From positions 3,100,001-3,164,000 of the forward strand of contig NZ_CP060789.1 in the NCBI RefSeq assembly GCF_014489575.1: DNA of 64,000 nt, read 5' to 3'. Below, piece after piece: positions 19,546-26,943 of this stretch. The notes under the pieces are model-generated. The model was not told the origin of the DNA. It searched no databases and was given only the letters and a program-made list of their open reading frames with translations. Position 1 is the first letter of the stretch; each line of letters starts with the position of its first letter. Both the position numbers and the translations under genes were made by a program. Source of the DNA: Tessaracoccus defluvii. Its GTDB lineage: Bacteria > Actinomycetota > Actinomycetes > Propionibacteriales > Propionibacteriaceae.

Positions 19546-20422
19546 GATCATCAATACCGATGCCAAGAACGAAGCTGACGATCAATTCGCAATTGTGCAC
19601 GCACTGCTCTCACCCTCGCTGCAGGTGGAGGGGATCATTCCGGCACACTTCGGAGACCGCCGTTCGGCGCACAGCCTGGAGGAGAGCCGTGAGGAGGTCG
19701 ATCTGGTTCTGCGACTACTTGGCATGTCCGAGAGGATTGTGGTGGCTAATGGGGCTGCGACGGCCCTGCCGGACGAAGATACCCCCATGGACTCGCCCGG
19801 CGCGCGCCTGATCATCCACGCAGCGCGCAGACCGGGGCGGTTGTTCCTCATCTTCCTCGGACCTCTTACGGACATGGCGAGTGCTCTGCTGCTGGATCCT
19901 GCGCTGCGACACAACCGGGACCTCACGGTGGTATGGATCGGGGGCAGCCCGTATGACGGCGTTCATGGAGACGAGCCCGCAGGGGAGTTCAACCTGTCCA
20001 ACGATGTCGCCGCAGCGAACGTCGTGATGCGGTCGGGGGTCGCGGTGTGGCAGATCCCCTGGTCGGTCTACACGATGGTCTCGGTTGGATACGCTGAGCT
20101 GGATGCGCGCGTGGCGCCCTTCGGAAAGCTGGGCGAGTACCTGGTTCGGCAGCTCAAGGACTTCAATGCGTCCTTCGCCGATGTTGAGGAGATGGAGTAC
20201 CGCTCGCTCGGAGACTCACCCGCCGTTGGAGTGGTGCTCAACCCGCGCGGTGCGGTGTGGCGTCTCCACCCAGTGAGGATCTTCGATGAACACGCACGAT
20301 TGTCCGGAGTGGTGGTACCCGGCCGAACCGTGCAGGTCGCTGACTCAGTCGACGTCCGGTGGCTCCTGGAAGACATGTTCGCCAAGATCCAACGTTTCGC
20401 CTCCCTTGGTGCTGAGGCCTGA
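19535..20422 (+). CDS. Nucleoside-hydrolase-like protein (copy 2), no native upstream region
   Basis: This 295-residue relative of 13199-14089 has IINTDAKNEADDQFAIVHALL, FLGPLTDMASALL, EFNLSNDVAAANVVM and a similar C-terminus (RWLLEDMFAKIQR). The start is uncertain: GTG 19535 or GTG 19544; either lies at the abrupt join with the antisense GH10 relic, so the gene has lost its own ribosome site and promoter, or nearly so. Codon choice at the 5' end is more AT-rich (gaagctgacgatcaattc) than copy 1, suggesting a separate origin and not a simple duplicate. Function as uncertain as copy 1; expression is doubtful. Confidence 0.75.
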   Translation: MPGVIINTDAKNEADDQFAIVHALLSPSLQVEGIIPAHFGDRRSAHSLEESREEVDLVLRLLGMSERIVVANGAATALPDEDTPMDSPGARLIIHAARRPGRLFLIFLGPLTDMASALLLDPALRHNRDLTVVWIGGSPYDGVHGDEPAGEFNLSNDVAAANVVMRSGVAVWQIPWSVYTMVSVGYAELDARVAPFGKLGEYLVRQLKDFNASFADVEEMEYRSLGDSPAVGVVLNPRGAVWRLHPVRIFDEHARLSGVVVPGRTVQVADSVDVRWLLEDMFAKIQRFASLGAEA

Positions 20423-20475
20423 ACCGTCGAGATCAGCCGCCTTCTTTGGTTCGGCTGTCCGCTAAGCGGTTACCT

Positions 20476-20494
20476 CGTAGCACAGTCGTAGCAC
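20476..20494. repeat. Tandem arm-type repeats (CGTAGCAC twice) beside the tRNA-like end
   Basis: CGTAGCAC occurs at 20476-20483 and again at 20487-20494, three bases apart, about 50 bases before the tRNA-like 3' end. Short direct repeats of this kind near a tRNA 3' end resemble arm-type sites of tyrosine integrases. The surrounding 20423-20633 stretch has no gene. Confidence 0.35.
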
Positions 20495-20540
20495 GGGGAC
20501 GTCTGACCAAGGCTAGACTCCTAGTCAGCGGCGTTTCGGC

Positions 20541-20567
20541 AGGGGTTCGAGTCCCCTATGCTCCACA
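20541..20567 (+). other. tRNA 3'-end-like sequence, candidate attachment site (attL/attR relic)
   Basis: AGGGG-TTCGAGT-CCCCT forms a perfect 5-bp T-arm with a 7-base T-loop, followed by ATGCTCC-A and CA, as in the acceptor 3' strand of a tRNA or tmRNA. No matching 5' half (GGAGCAT type) is found upstream, so only the 3' end is present. Such ends are the usual integration target and remain as att copies at island borders. It lies right where the glycosidase island stops. No integrase gene is in the window. A chance match cannot be excluded. Confidence 0.45.
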
Positions 20568-20633
20568 ACAAGCCCACCCCAACCAGCCGTGAGTGCCCGC
20601 GCCCGACTGACAAGATCAGCCGGGTGCAGCGCT

Positions 20634-21008
20634 TTAGGCCGTGCAGGGGGTCGTGCCGCTCGGCGTCTCCACCGCCGTCGAGTGTTCCTCGAGGACCAGC
20701 CCGTCCATGAACCCGCACACGAACGGCAGGTCGAGGTCGCTCGCGTCCAGTTCCGCGTCGAACTTCGTGATCAGCGTGTCGCCGTCCCAGCGTCCCTGGC
20801 CGCCGAATGCTCCCAGTTGCGACTCGAGCAGCATGACCGCGCCCGCCTTGTTGTAGCCGTCGTCATCGCCGCCGCCGGGATCGGCCTTAGTCTCGGTGGG
20901 GGCCGCAGGGGTGCTCTTCTCCGGCGGGGTCGACGGCGTCGCCTCGCCAGCGCAGGCGCTGAGGAGGAGCAGCAAGGTGCCGGAGGCGAGTGCGGCGAGT
21001 ATGCGCAT
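20634..21008 (-). CDS. Small lipoprotein of unknown function
   Basis: This 124-residue protein starts at ATG 21008. The signal MRILAALASGTLLLLLSAC has a lipobox with Cys19, then a Pro/Thr-rich linker and a short acidic domain (AGAVMLLESQLGAFGGQGRW onward) with two further cysteines (FVCGFMD and the final CTA). It resembles the class of small actinomycete surface lipoproteins, but I recognise no family. It is divergent from the SARP-type regulator at 21158, with the palindrome 21121-21140 between them. Confidence 0.75.
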   Translation of the reverse strand: MRILAALASGTLLLLLSACAGEATPSTPPEKSTPAAPTETKADPGGGDDDGYNKAGAVMLLESQLGAFGGQGRWDGDTLITKFDAELDASDLDLPFVCGFMDGLVLEEHSTAVETPSGTTPCTA

Positions 21009-21120
21009 GATGGTGATGTCCTCTTGTCGTCGGCTTGTCCGCTGAGCGGCGGGCCACGTCCGAGGGCTCATGGAGCACCCGAACGCAGACCATCAACGCT
21101 AGTGACGGGACCTTCAGCAT

Positions 21121-21140
21121 CCTTAACGCGCGCGTTAAGG
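21121..21140. promoter_or_regulatory. Perfect 20-bp palindrome upstream of the SARP-type regulator
   Basis: CCTTAACGCG-CGCGTTAAGG is a perfect inverted repeat without spacer, 18 bases before the ATG of the regulator and in the divergent gap with the lipoprotein gene. Its position, overlapping where the regulator's promoter should lie, suggests an operator. The protein that binds it is unknown. Confidence 0.6.
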
Positions 21141-21157
21141 TTTGCTAGGGTGACGCG

Positions 21158-23164
21158 ATGTCAGCGTCGATGCGGTTCTCTCTCCACTTTTCCGGTTCAG
21201 AGGTCTTCCAGCAGTCCCGGGCTGCGCGCACGCTGCTGGACGAGCTGGACGCCGACGACCATGCGGAGCGGGCCAGGCTGCTGGCGATCCTCACGGCCGC
21301 GAGCGTGTTCTTCGACCCCCAGGCAGCGGCGTCGGCAGCTGCGGATGCCGCTGCCGCCGCTGAGCGGGCCGGGGACGGCGTGTCGCGTGCGTGGGCGTTG
21401 ATCGCGTCCAGCGTGTCCGACCTGTCGTGCGCCACCACCGAGCAACGGCTGGAGATGACGCGCGAGGTCATCCAGATCTCGATGGATACCGGCGAGGCGG
21501 CGTTCCTGCCGATGAGCTTCTTCCTACACCTGGCCGCCCTCGCGGAACTGGGGAGGATGTCGGAACTCGACCTGGCGCTCAGCCCGGTCGGCCCAATCCT
21601 CGGTCACTTCCCGGAACTGAAGGACGGTCGACACGTCACGTGGTTCCGGTGTTTCCAGGCGATGCTCAGGGGCGACGTGCGTGACGCCGAACAGCTCGCG
21701 CAGCAGGGACTCGCCGTCTCGCAGGCCGACGACCCAGACGCCCAGGCCGTCTACGTCGGACAGCTGGCCATCATCCGCTGGATGCAGGGGCGGGTGGTGG
21801 AACTCGAGCCCCTGTTCCTGCAGGTCCGCCAGGCCGCGCCGCACGAGCCCGTGTGGGCGGTGTGCCTGGCCTGGATGTGGCTGAAGCAGGGGCGCACCAG
21901 CGCGGCCCGGTCGCTCGTCGCGGCGCTGCCGCCCGTCGCGGAACTGCCCATCGACCGCAACTGGCTCTCCACACTCTGCATCCTGACCGAGGTCGCCCAT
22001 CAGCTTCACCAGACGGAACTGGCGCGGGACCTCTACGCCGCGCTGGTCCCCTATCAGGATCGCCTGATGACCGTCGGGCTCGGGATCGCGTTCTGGGGGA
22101 CCGTGGCCAGGCCGCTGGCGCTGGCCGCGAGGACGATGGGCGACACCGGCCTCGCGATCTCCCACTATCGCCACGGCATCGAGGTGGCGAGCCGCTGCGG
22201 CGCCCATCCGTGGTTGGCCGAATTGCAGTGGGAACTGGCCAGACTGCTCGGCGACCAGGCAGACGAGGCCGCGCACGACGAGGCAGTCGCGCTCGCCGTC
22301 GAATCGCTCGCCACCGCGCAGGCCCTGCACCTGCACACGACCGAGGAGATGGCCTCGCGCACCCTCGCCGCACTGCGCAGCGCTTCGGCGCTCCGGCAAC
22401 GATCATCCTCGGTGGGGACGGAGCTGGACGTCGCCCGCGCCAGGATCCAGGTATTCAGCGGATTCGTCGTCACCTCCGTCGACGGATCCGAAGGGCGATG
22501 GCAGTCGCGCAAGGCCAGGCAGATGCTCAAGATCCTCATCGCCCGACGGGGCACCGCGATGAGCAGGGGCACGTTGATGGACATGCTCTGGCCCGACGTG
22601 CCGCCTCACCAGTTGACCAACCGGTTCTCGGTCGCGGCCGCGGCGGTGAGACGCGCGCTCGACCCGTCGTCGGTCCTGGAACGCGACGCGTTCCTCGGGT
22701 ACCGCGACGGGCTCATCCAGCTGCGCATCGACGCCCTGGACATCGACGCCGAGCAGTTCCTCACCACCGCGGAGAGTGCCCTCGCCGAACCTGCCACCGC
22801 CACCGAACGCATCGAGCGGCTCAGCGCCGCGTTGTCGCTCTACACGGGCGAGCCGTTGCAGGAGGAGCAGAGCGAGCTCTGGGCAGCGGACTTCCGTCGC
22901 GAGATCCACGAGGTCTTCTTCTCCGCGGCCCACACCCTGGCCGAACTGTTCGCCGCGGAGGGTGACCACCTCTCCCGCCTCGAGACCTATCGGCGTGTGC
23001 TCGCGCTCGACGAGTTCGACCAGCGGGCCCACGAGGGTGTGATCAGCTCATTGACGGAGCTGGGCGCCCACGGCCGCGCGGACGCCGCCCGCGAGGAGTA
23101 CGTCCGCACCGTCGGTTCCCTCGGCGTTCCGCTGGGAGAGGCCCTGGTGCGGCGCCGGGACTGA
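21158..23164 (+). CDS. SARP/BTAD-type transcriptional activator with N-terminal helical repeats
   Basis: The protein has 668 residues. About 1-420 is an alpha-helical, TPR-like region (repeated patterns such as AELGRMSELDLAL and EAVALAVESLATAQALHL) without a P-loop ATPase. A winged-helix domain (SRKARQMLKILIARRGTAMS, then LWPDVPPHQLTNRFSVAAAA) starts near 445, and a bacterial transcriptional activation domain (BTAD) fills about 525-665 (IDALDIDAEQFLTT, RRVLALDEFDQRAHEGV). The order is inverted relative to classical SARPs, in which DNA binding comes first. The ligand and targets are unknown; the divergent lipoprotein and the palindrome 21121-21140 are candidates. Start ATG 21158 has no strong ribosome site. 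Confidence 0.85.
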   Translation: MSASMRFSLHFSGSEVFQQSRAARTLLDELDADDHAERARLLAILTAASVFFDPQAAASAAADAAAAAERAGDGVSRAWALIASSVSDLSCATTEQRLEMTREVIQISMDTGEAAFLPMSFFLHLAALAELGRMSELDLALSPVGPILGHFPELKDGRHVTWFRCFQAMLRGDVRDAEQLAQQGLAVSQADDPDAQAVYVGQLAIIRWMQGRVVELEPLFLQVRQAAPHEPVWAVCLAWMWLKQGRTSAARSLVAALPPVAELPIDRNWLSTLCILTEVAHQLHQTELARDLYAALVPYQDRLMTVGLGIAFWGTVARPLALAARTMGDTGLAISHYRHGIEVASRCGAHPWLAELQWELARLLGDQADEAAHDEAVALAVESLATAQALHLHTTEEMASRTLAALRSASALRQRSSSVGTELDVARARIQVFSGFVVTSVDGSEGRWQSRKARQMLKILIARRGTAMSRGTLMDMLWPDVPPHQLTNRFSVAAAAVRRALDPSSVLERDAFLGYRDGLIQLRIDALDIDAEQFLTTAESALAEPATATERIERLSAALSLYTGEPLQEEQSELWAADFRREIHEVFFSAAHTLAELFAAEGDHLSRLETYRRVLALDEFDQRAHEGVISSLTELGAHGRADAAREEYVRTVGSLGVPLGEALVRRRD

Positions 23165-23180
23165 CGGTGTCGCCGTCGGG

Positions 23181-23969
23181 TCATTCCCGCGTGATGTCCG
23201 CGATCCGGGTGAACTCGGTCGCCGAAGGGAACCCGTCGGCCTGGATCGTCAGGGTGTCCCCGCCGCAGGTGTAGCGGGCGGTGGCGTCCGGCTGCTCAGG
23301 TGCGCCCACGGGCACCTCGGCGGTGTGTCCGAAGATGCTGACATTCGCCGTGGAGCTGTCGTTCGCCGGGAGCGAGACGGTGGCGAGATCGCCGATCTGC
23401 ATCTCGGCCTCCGCGTACAGCCGCTGGTACTCGCTGATGTACACGTGATCCGCGTCGGCCGAGTACTGCGCGACGTCCGCGGAGGTCTGCGTGTGCCGTA
23501 CCGTTTCGGCGCCTGATCCCATGGCCATCGTGAACCCGTCCTGCCAGCCACCGTATTCTCCGGCCGTTCCGAATCGGATGAAGGTGTCTCCGGTGAGGGT
23601 GATGCCTGCACTCCCCAGCATCTCGGTGGGAAAGTCCGGGTCGTCCAGAAGCAGGGCCGAGAGCGTGGCCTCGAAGCTGTCGTTGCGCATCTCCCACGAG
23701 CCGACAAGGCAGTCTGGGCCCGCTGCGGCGGGCGGTGCCGTGGTGGAACGCACGGCTGTTTCGACGGCTGCCGGCGACTCGACGGCGGGTGACGGCTCGA
23801 CGGTAGGCGTCGACCCCGCGGCCGGCGGGTCCTGCCCGGGATCTCCGGCCCCCGGAGCAGCTGTGTCCGGCGAGCAACCCGCCAGGGCGGCCGCCATACC
23901 GACGACGGTGAATGCTGCTGCGACCAGTCGCACTGTTGGTGACGTCAACCGCACGCGCTCTCTCCTCAT
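23181..23969 (-). CDS. Lipoprotein of unknown function
   Basis: This 262-residue lipoprotein has a signal with lipobox ALAGC (Cys32), a Pro/Ala/Thr-rich linker to about residue 82, then a domain with CLVGSWEMRNDSFEATLSAL, a pattern of lipocalin-like or META-like small beta domains (residues about 85-260), two cysteines (CLVG and YTCGG) perhaps disulfide-linked. It is convergent with the SARP gene (16 bases apart). No family is firmly recognised. Confidence 0.75.
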   Translation of the reverse strand: MRRERVRLTSPTVRLVAAAFTVVGMAAALAGCSPDTAAPGAGDPGQDPPAAGSTPTVEPSPAVESPAAVETAVRSTTAPPAAAGPDCLVGSWEMRNDSFEATLSALLLDDPDFPTEMLGSAGITLTGDTFIRFGTAGEYGGWQDGFTMAMGSGAETVRHTQTSADVAQYSADADHVYISEYQRLYAEAEMQIGDLATVSLPANDSSTANVSIFGHTAEVPVGAPEQPDATARYTCGGDTLTIQADGFPSATEFTRIADITRE

Positions 23970-24061
23970 GCCAGGGGTGATCCCGGGAGCCTAGGCGACG
24001 GGGTCGTCGCTTCTCTTACATGTGGCTTTAAGGGAACTGACACGGAGGCTCCCTAGCGTGA

Positions 24062-24080
24062 ACGAGCGGTAGACGCTCGT
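24062..24080 (+). promoter_or_regulatory. 5'-leader hairpin before the TTG-start membrane gene
   Basis: ACGAGCG-GTAGA-CGCTCGT forms a 7-bp stem just before the ribosome site GAGGAGGGG. Upstream, GGGAAC at about 24032-24037 could be an ECF-sigma -35 element, but no convincing -10 is seen. The hairpin may tune translation or be chance. Confidence 0.3.
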
Positions 24081-24095
24081 CTTGAGGAGGGGAAG

Positions 24096-24710
24096 TTGAA
24101 CGACAACGTGTGGAAGCAGACAGCCTCGTCGGTCCCGGCAAGCGTGGGCGGGTGGTCCCGCCTGCTCGGAGTGTCGCTGCGGCCCTGGTCAGGAAGGTCG
24201 CCGCTGGGCCTCATCGTCCGCGGGGTCATCCGGGTCGCGTTGTGCATCTTCTTCGCGGTCGTCGCGTTGAGGGTCGTCGGCTCGGACGAGCTCGCCGCCG
24301 TGACGGGTGACAGCGGCAGAGTGCGGCTGCTGGCCGGTGTGATCATCATCGCCCTCGCGGTGGGCGGTGTTCTCGGGGTGCTCAGCGTGGTGGTCGGCGT
24401 GCTCGACATGATGGTCCGGCGGACGGTGACCGGAACGGTCGTGAGCCTGAGCGATCGGAGGTTCCTCGATTTCCTCCCGCACATCGCGCAGCGGATGATC
24501 TTCGAGCGCAACCCCAACCAGATGGACAAGCGCCGCGTGCGGACCGAGGTCGTCCTCGACACCGACAACGGACACCAGCAGTGGACGGTGCGGAAGACGG
24601 CCCCGCTCCGGGAGCTGCGGCCGGGAACCGCGGTGACGCTGACCGTCACACCGCTCGCCGGGTATGTGGCCCAGGTGGCCCCCGCGCACAATCCCTCCGG
24701 CACGTTCTGA
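24096..24710 (+). CDS. Membrane protein of unknown function (TTG start)
   Basis: This 204-residue protein starts at TTG 24096, chosen because GAGGAGGGG lies directly upstream and no nearer ATG or GTG gives the conserved beginning. Two hydrophobic helices are at about 42-64 and 80-108, followed by a hydrophilic beta-rich tail (TVTGTVVSLSDRRFLDFLPH onward; RPGTAVTLTVTPLAGYVAQV near the end), an arrangement of membrane-anchored small-domain proteins. Followed 16 bases later by a lipoprotein gene, perhaps co-transcribed. No family recognised. Confidence 0.7.
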   Translation: MNDNVWKQTASSVPASVGGWSRLLGVSLRPWSGRSPLGLIVRGVIRVALCIFFAVVALRVVGSDELAAVTGDSGRVRLLAGVIIIALAVGGVLGVLSVVVGVLDMMVRRTVTGTVVSLSDRRFLDFLPHIAQRMIFERNPNQMDKRRVRTEVVLDTDNGHQQWTVRKTAPLRELRPGTAVTLTVTPLAGYVAQVAPAHNPSGTF

Positions 24711-24726
24711 GCCTCGAAAGGACCCG

Positions 24727-25338
24727 ATGTCTGATCCGAACACCACGTCTGGCGGCGCCAGACGCATGTCACCTCTGCGCGCGGCGCTGTTCGGCGGAGC
24801 CGTTCTTCCGCTCCTTTTGACGGCGTGCGCCGCGGATCCGGGGGCGCAGGAGGTGCCCCCATCGCAGCAGGCCACCCCGACCCCGGTGTCCTCCACGGAC
24901 AAAGACACCCAGATGTCCGAGCCGCCTGCCGACGACGAAACCCAGGCCCCGCCGGCCGGTGGGGCAGCCGGCGCCGCCACGTTCACCGTCGGGGACCGGG
25001 TCTTCACCGTCGAGCTGACCCTCTGCGGCATGTACGGAGACGGGGACGACGCTGAGGTCGTCCTGGCGGGCCCGGCGAGCGAGAACGGCGGAGACGCCAC
25101 GGGGTTCCTCGAGGGGGACCTCCTGCCCGCGGGCTCTGAGCTCAATGCGGAGTTCCGCATCGACATCGGCGCGGACGGCCCACAGCAGTCCACCGATGAG
25201 TTCCTGGCGCTCGGGCTGGCGAGCGGCAGCCCGGTCACCTTCTCCGAGGAGGGCGGTGGCTACGTGGTCCGCTCCGGCGCGTGGAACGAGAACGGCGAGG
25301 ACCTGGGCGAAGGGTCGCTGGCGTTCTCCTGCGCCTGA
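24727..25338 (+). CDS. Lipoprotein of unknown function
   Basis: This 203-residue lipoprotein starts at ATG 24727 after GAAAGGACCCG; an internal Met14 is an alternative start. Lipobox LLTAC (Cys34), then a Pro/Thr-rich linker to about residue 78 and a domain with FTVGDRVFTVELTLCGMYGD that ends SLAFSCA, leaving two cysteines for a possible disulfide. It is third in a group of lipoprotein genes around the SARP regulator (20.6-25.3 kb). Function unknown. Confidence 0.72.
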   Translation: MSDPNTTSGGARRMSPLRAALFGGAVLPLLLTACAADPGAQEVPPSQQATPTPVSSTDKDTQMSEPPADDETQAPPAGGAAGAATFTVGDRVFTVELTLCGMYGDGDDAEVVLAGPASENGGDATGFLEGDLLPAGSELNAEFRIDIGADGPQQSTDEFLALGLASGSPVTFSEEGGGYVVRSGAWNENGEDLGEGSLAFSCA

Positions 25339-25347
25339 CCGTGCGGC

Positions 25348-25782
25348 TCAGCCGGCCAGGAGCCGGCGCAGTACCCTCCGGTATCCGCAGCGCAGGATCC
25401 GCGCGGCCAGAGACTGCAACCGGGCAGGGAGCCAGGGCAGTTTCGTCGACTGTTCCCAGCGGACCACGGCGCCACCGTCCGTGGGTGTCACCGTGATGTC
25501 GATGTCGCCCGCGATGGCCCGGCCGAGCTTGTGGATGGTGGCCGCGGCGGGTGCGAAGGTCAGGCTCTCGATGCGCATCGGGTCGTCGAAACCGAGTGGG
25601 CCCAGCGCAGTGCGCGCCACGAACAGCGTCCCGGGGGTCAGTTCGTCGGCGGACAGGGCCGGGCTGACGTGGGTCAACGGGATGATCCTGTCGTGTGCTC
25701 GCAGGTCCAGCAGGCGACGAAGTGTCTCGTCAGGGGGCAGATCGGTTCGCAGTTCGACGACGAAACCTGCGAGCCCGGTCAT
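25348..25782 (-). CDS. SRPBCC (START-like) domain protein
   Basis: This 144-residue protein has the SRPBCC ligand-binding fold pattern: an N-terminal strand FVVELRTDLPPDETLRRLLD, the middle strands with LTPGTLFVARTALGPLGF, the SLTFAPA turn, and a long C-terminal helix (RLQSLAARILRCGYRRVLRR). Such proteins bind hydrophobic small molecules or act as cyclases; the ligand here is unknown. Convergent with the lipoprotein 24727-25338, 9 bases apart. Confidence 0.7.
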   Translation of the reverse strand: MTGLAGFVVELRTDLPPDETLRRLLDLRAHDRIIPLTHVSPALSADELTPGTLFVARTALGPLGFDDPMRIESLTFAPAAATIHKLGRAIAGDIDITVTPTDGGAVVRWEQSTKLPWLPARLQSLAARILRCGYRRVLRRLLAG

Positions 25783-25845
25783 GGATGCATGCTACGGGGA
25801 GCACGCCGGCCGATCCGACGGTTCCGCGGGTGGGGCTCCCGGGGC

Positions 25846-26211
25846 TCAGTTCGTGACGATCTCGAGGCCGGTGGCGTCGGCTGCCGCGTTCACGCCACCG
25901 GCGTCGCGTACCTCCTCGAACCCGAGGCCCTCCATGATCTTCACGGCCTGTGCGGACCGGTTGCCCGAGCGGCAGTAGACGACGTAGTCGCCGGCCGGGT
26001 CCAGCGTCGCGATCTGCTCGGCGAAGACGCCGGAGTTCACGTCGATGTTGACGGCGCCGTCCAGATGTCCGGAGCCGTACTCCTCGGGGGTGCGGACGTC
26101 GATGACGATCGTGTCGGCCCTGATTTCCATCTGTTCCTGGGCGCCGCAGGCGGACAGAACGATGGCCGACAGCCCGAGGAGCACGGCGAGAAGGGCACGG
26201 ATGCGGGACAT
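25846..26211 (-). CDS. Rhodanese-domain lipoprotein
   Basis: This 121-residue lipoprotein has the signal MSRIRALLAVLLGLSAIVLSAC (lipobox Cys22) and a single rhodanese domain: VIDVRTPEEYGSGHLDGAVN (37-56) and the active-site loop VVYCRSGNRSA with catalytic Cys80. It would carry sulfane sulfur on the outer face of the membrane. ATG 26211 was chosen for the preceding GAAGGTGAAACC and the signal; a longer frame exists. A CsoR/CstR-type operator (26237-26256) lies just upstream, pointing to control by persulfide or metal. Confidence 0.88.
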   Translation of the reverse strand: MSRIRALLAVLLGLSAIVLSACGAQEQMEIRADTIVIDVRTPEEYGSGHLDGAVNIDVNSGVFAEQIATLDPAGDYVVYCRSGNRSAQAVKIMEGLGFEEVRDAGGVNAAADATGLEIVTN

Positions 26212-26236
26212 GGTTTCACCTTCGACGAGAAGAACA

Positions 26237-26256
26237 ATATACCCCCTAGGGTATAT
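26237..26256. promoter_or_regulatory. CsoR/CstR-type operator in the rhodanese promoter
   Basis: ATATACCC-CCTA-GGGTATAT is a perfect 8-bp inverted repeat with a 4-base centre. It matches the ATACCCnnnnGGGTAT pattern bound by CsoR-family repressors; the CstR branch senses persulfides and controls rhodanese genes. It is 26 bases upstream of the rhodanese start, and the TATA-like edges could also form the -10 element. No csoR/cstR gene is in the window. Confidence 0.75.
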
Positions 26257-26340
26257 GAAATTCGTTGCCATCGGGCATGTAGCGATGGTGTCGCCCGTCC
26301 ACGGTCGGGCAAGAGTGTGTCCCGAGCCAGTCCCCACGTG

Positions 26341-26378
26341 CATGTGGCCCCAGCTCGGGTTCGAGCTGGGGCCACATG
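26341..26378 (-). terminator. Hairpin terminator of hsp20
   Basis: A perfect 17-bp stem (26341-26357 with 26362-26378) around a GGTT loop starts 15 bases after the hsp20 stop. It separates hsp20 from the rhodanese gene transcribed in the same direction. No U-tract follows. Confidence 0.75.
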
Positions 26379-26392
26379 GCAGGGAGCAGAGG

Positions 26393-26851
26393 TCAGCCTT
26401 CCTCGGACTCTCCCTTGATGACGTCCGAGTCGCCGGAGCTGATCTCACGGCCCCGGCCGGAGTGCTGCACCGAGATCTTGCGCGGCTTGGACTCTTCCGC
26501 CACCGGGATGATGAGTGTCAGAACACCGTCGGTGTAATCGGCGGAGATGGCGTTGGTGTCGATGCCTCGACCCAACGCCAGCTGGCGGGCCACGGTGCCG
26601 GCGCTGCGCTCACGTACAAGCCACTTCACGTCGTCGCCGCTGTGGCCATTGACCCGCTCGGCGCGGACGGTGAGCGTCCTGTCGTCGATGTCGATGTCGA
26701 TGGACGAGGGGTCGACGCCGGGAAGATCGAACGCTGCGACGAAGTGGTCACCCGTGCGGTAAAGGTCCATCGCCAGGCCGGGCTGGGAGGGACGGGCCAC
26801 CTCGCTGAACAGGCGCTCCATGTCTCGGAACGGGTCGAAATTGCGTGCCAT
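26393..26851 (-). CDS. hsp20: Hsp20/alpha-crystallin family small heat-shock protein
   Basis: This 152-residue small heat-shock chaperone holds unfolding proteins in soluble form. The short N-terminal arm (FDPFRDMERLF) is followed by the alpha-crystallin domain (about 28-125: AAFDLPGVDPSSIDIDIDDR, VRERSAGTVARQLALG, ISADYTDGVLTLIIPV), the I-P-V like element, and a flexible acidic tail. ATG 26851 has GAGGAGCCCAGC upstream. Two HAIR boxes in the promoter predict repression by HspR, so expression should rise on heat shock. Single-gene unit ending at the 26341-26378 hairpin. Confidence 0.95.
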   Translation of the reverse strand: MARNFDPFRDMERLFSEVARPSQPGLAMDLYRTGDHFVAAFDLPGVDPSSIDIDIDDRTLTVRAERVNGHSGDDVKWLVRERSAGTVARQLALGRGIDTNAISADYTDGVLTLIIPVAEESKPRKISVQHSGRGREISSGDSDVIKGESEEG

Positions 26852-26871
26852 GCTGGGCTCCTCTCTAGAGA

Positions 26872-26892
26872 GTTGACTGTATGTGACTCAAG
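26872..26892. promoter_or_regulatory. HAIR box 1 (HspR operator) upstream of hsp20
   Basis: GTTGACT-N7-ACTCAAG against the HspR-associated inverted repeat consensus CTTGAGT-N7-ACTCAAG: the right half is perfect, the left half matches 5 of 7, and the 7-base spacing is exact. It starts 21 bases upstream of the hsp20 ATG. Confidence 0.75.
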
Positions 26893-26922
26893 TTTAGGGA
26901 GCGGCTCGCAAATGTCAAGAAA

Positions 26923-26943
26923 GTTGAGCCTGATCGACTCAAC
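26923..26943. promoter_or_regulatory. HAIR box 2 (HspR operator) upstream of hsp20
   Basis: GTTGAGC-CTGATCG-ACTCAAC, again two 7-base halves with an exact 7-base spacer, differing from the consensus only at the outermost G/C pair and one inner base. With box 1 it makes a double operator, 30 bases apart. Confidence 0.75.

Noticed and set aside
20521-20718. Small minus-strand frame ending SIGDSNPCRNAAD
   Set aside because: It is the antisense translation of the tRNA-like T-arm, a common spurious call.
24032-24060. ECF sigma-factor promoter before the TTG-start gene
   Set aside because: GGGAAC is present but no -10 at the right distance, so it is not listed as a feature.
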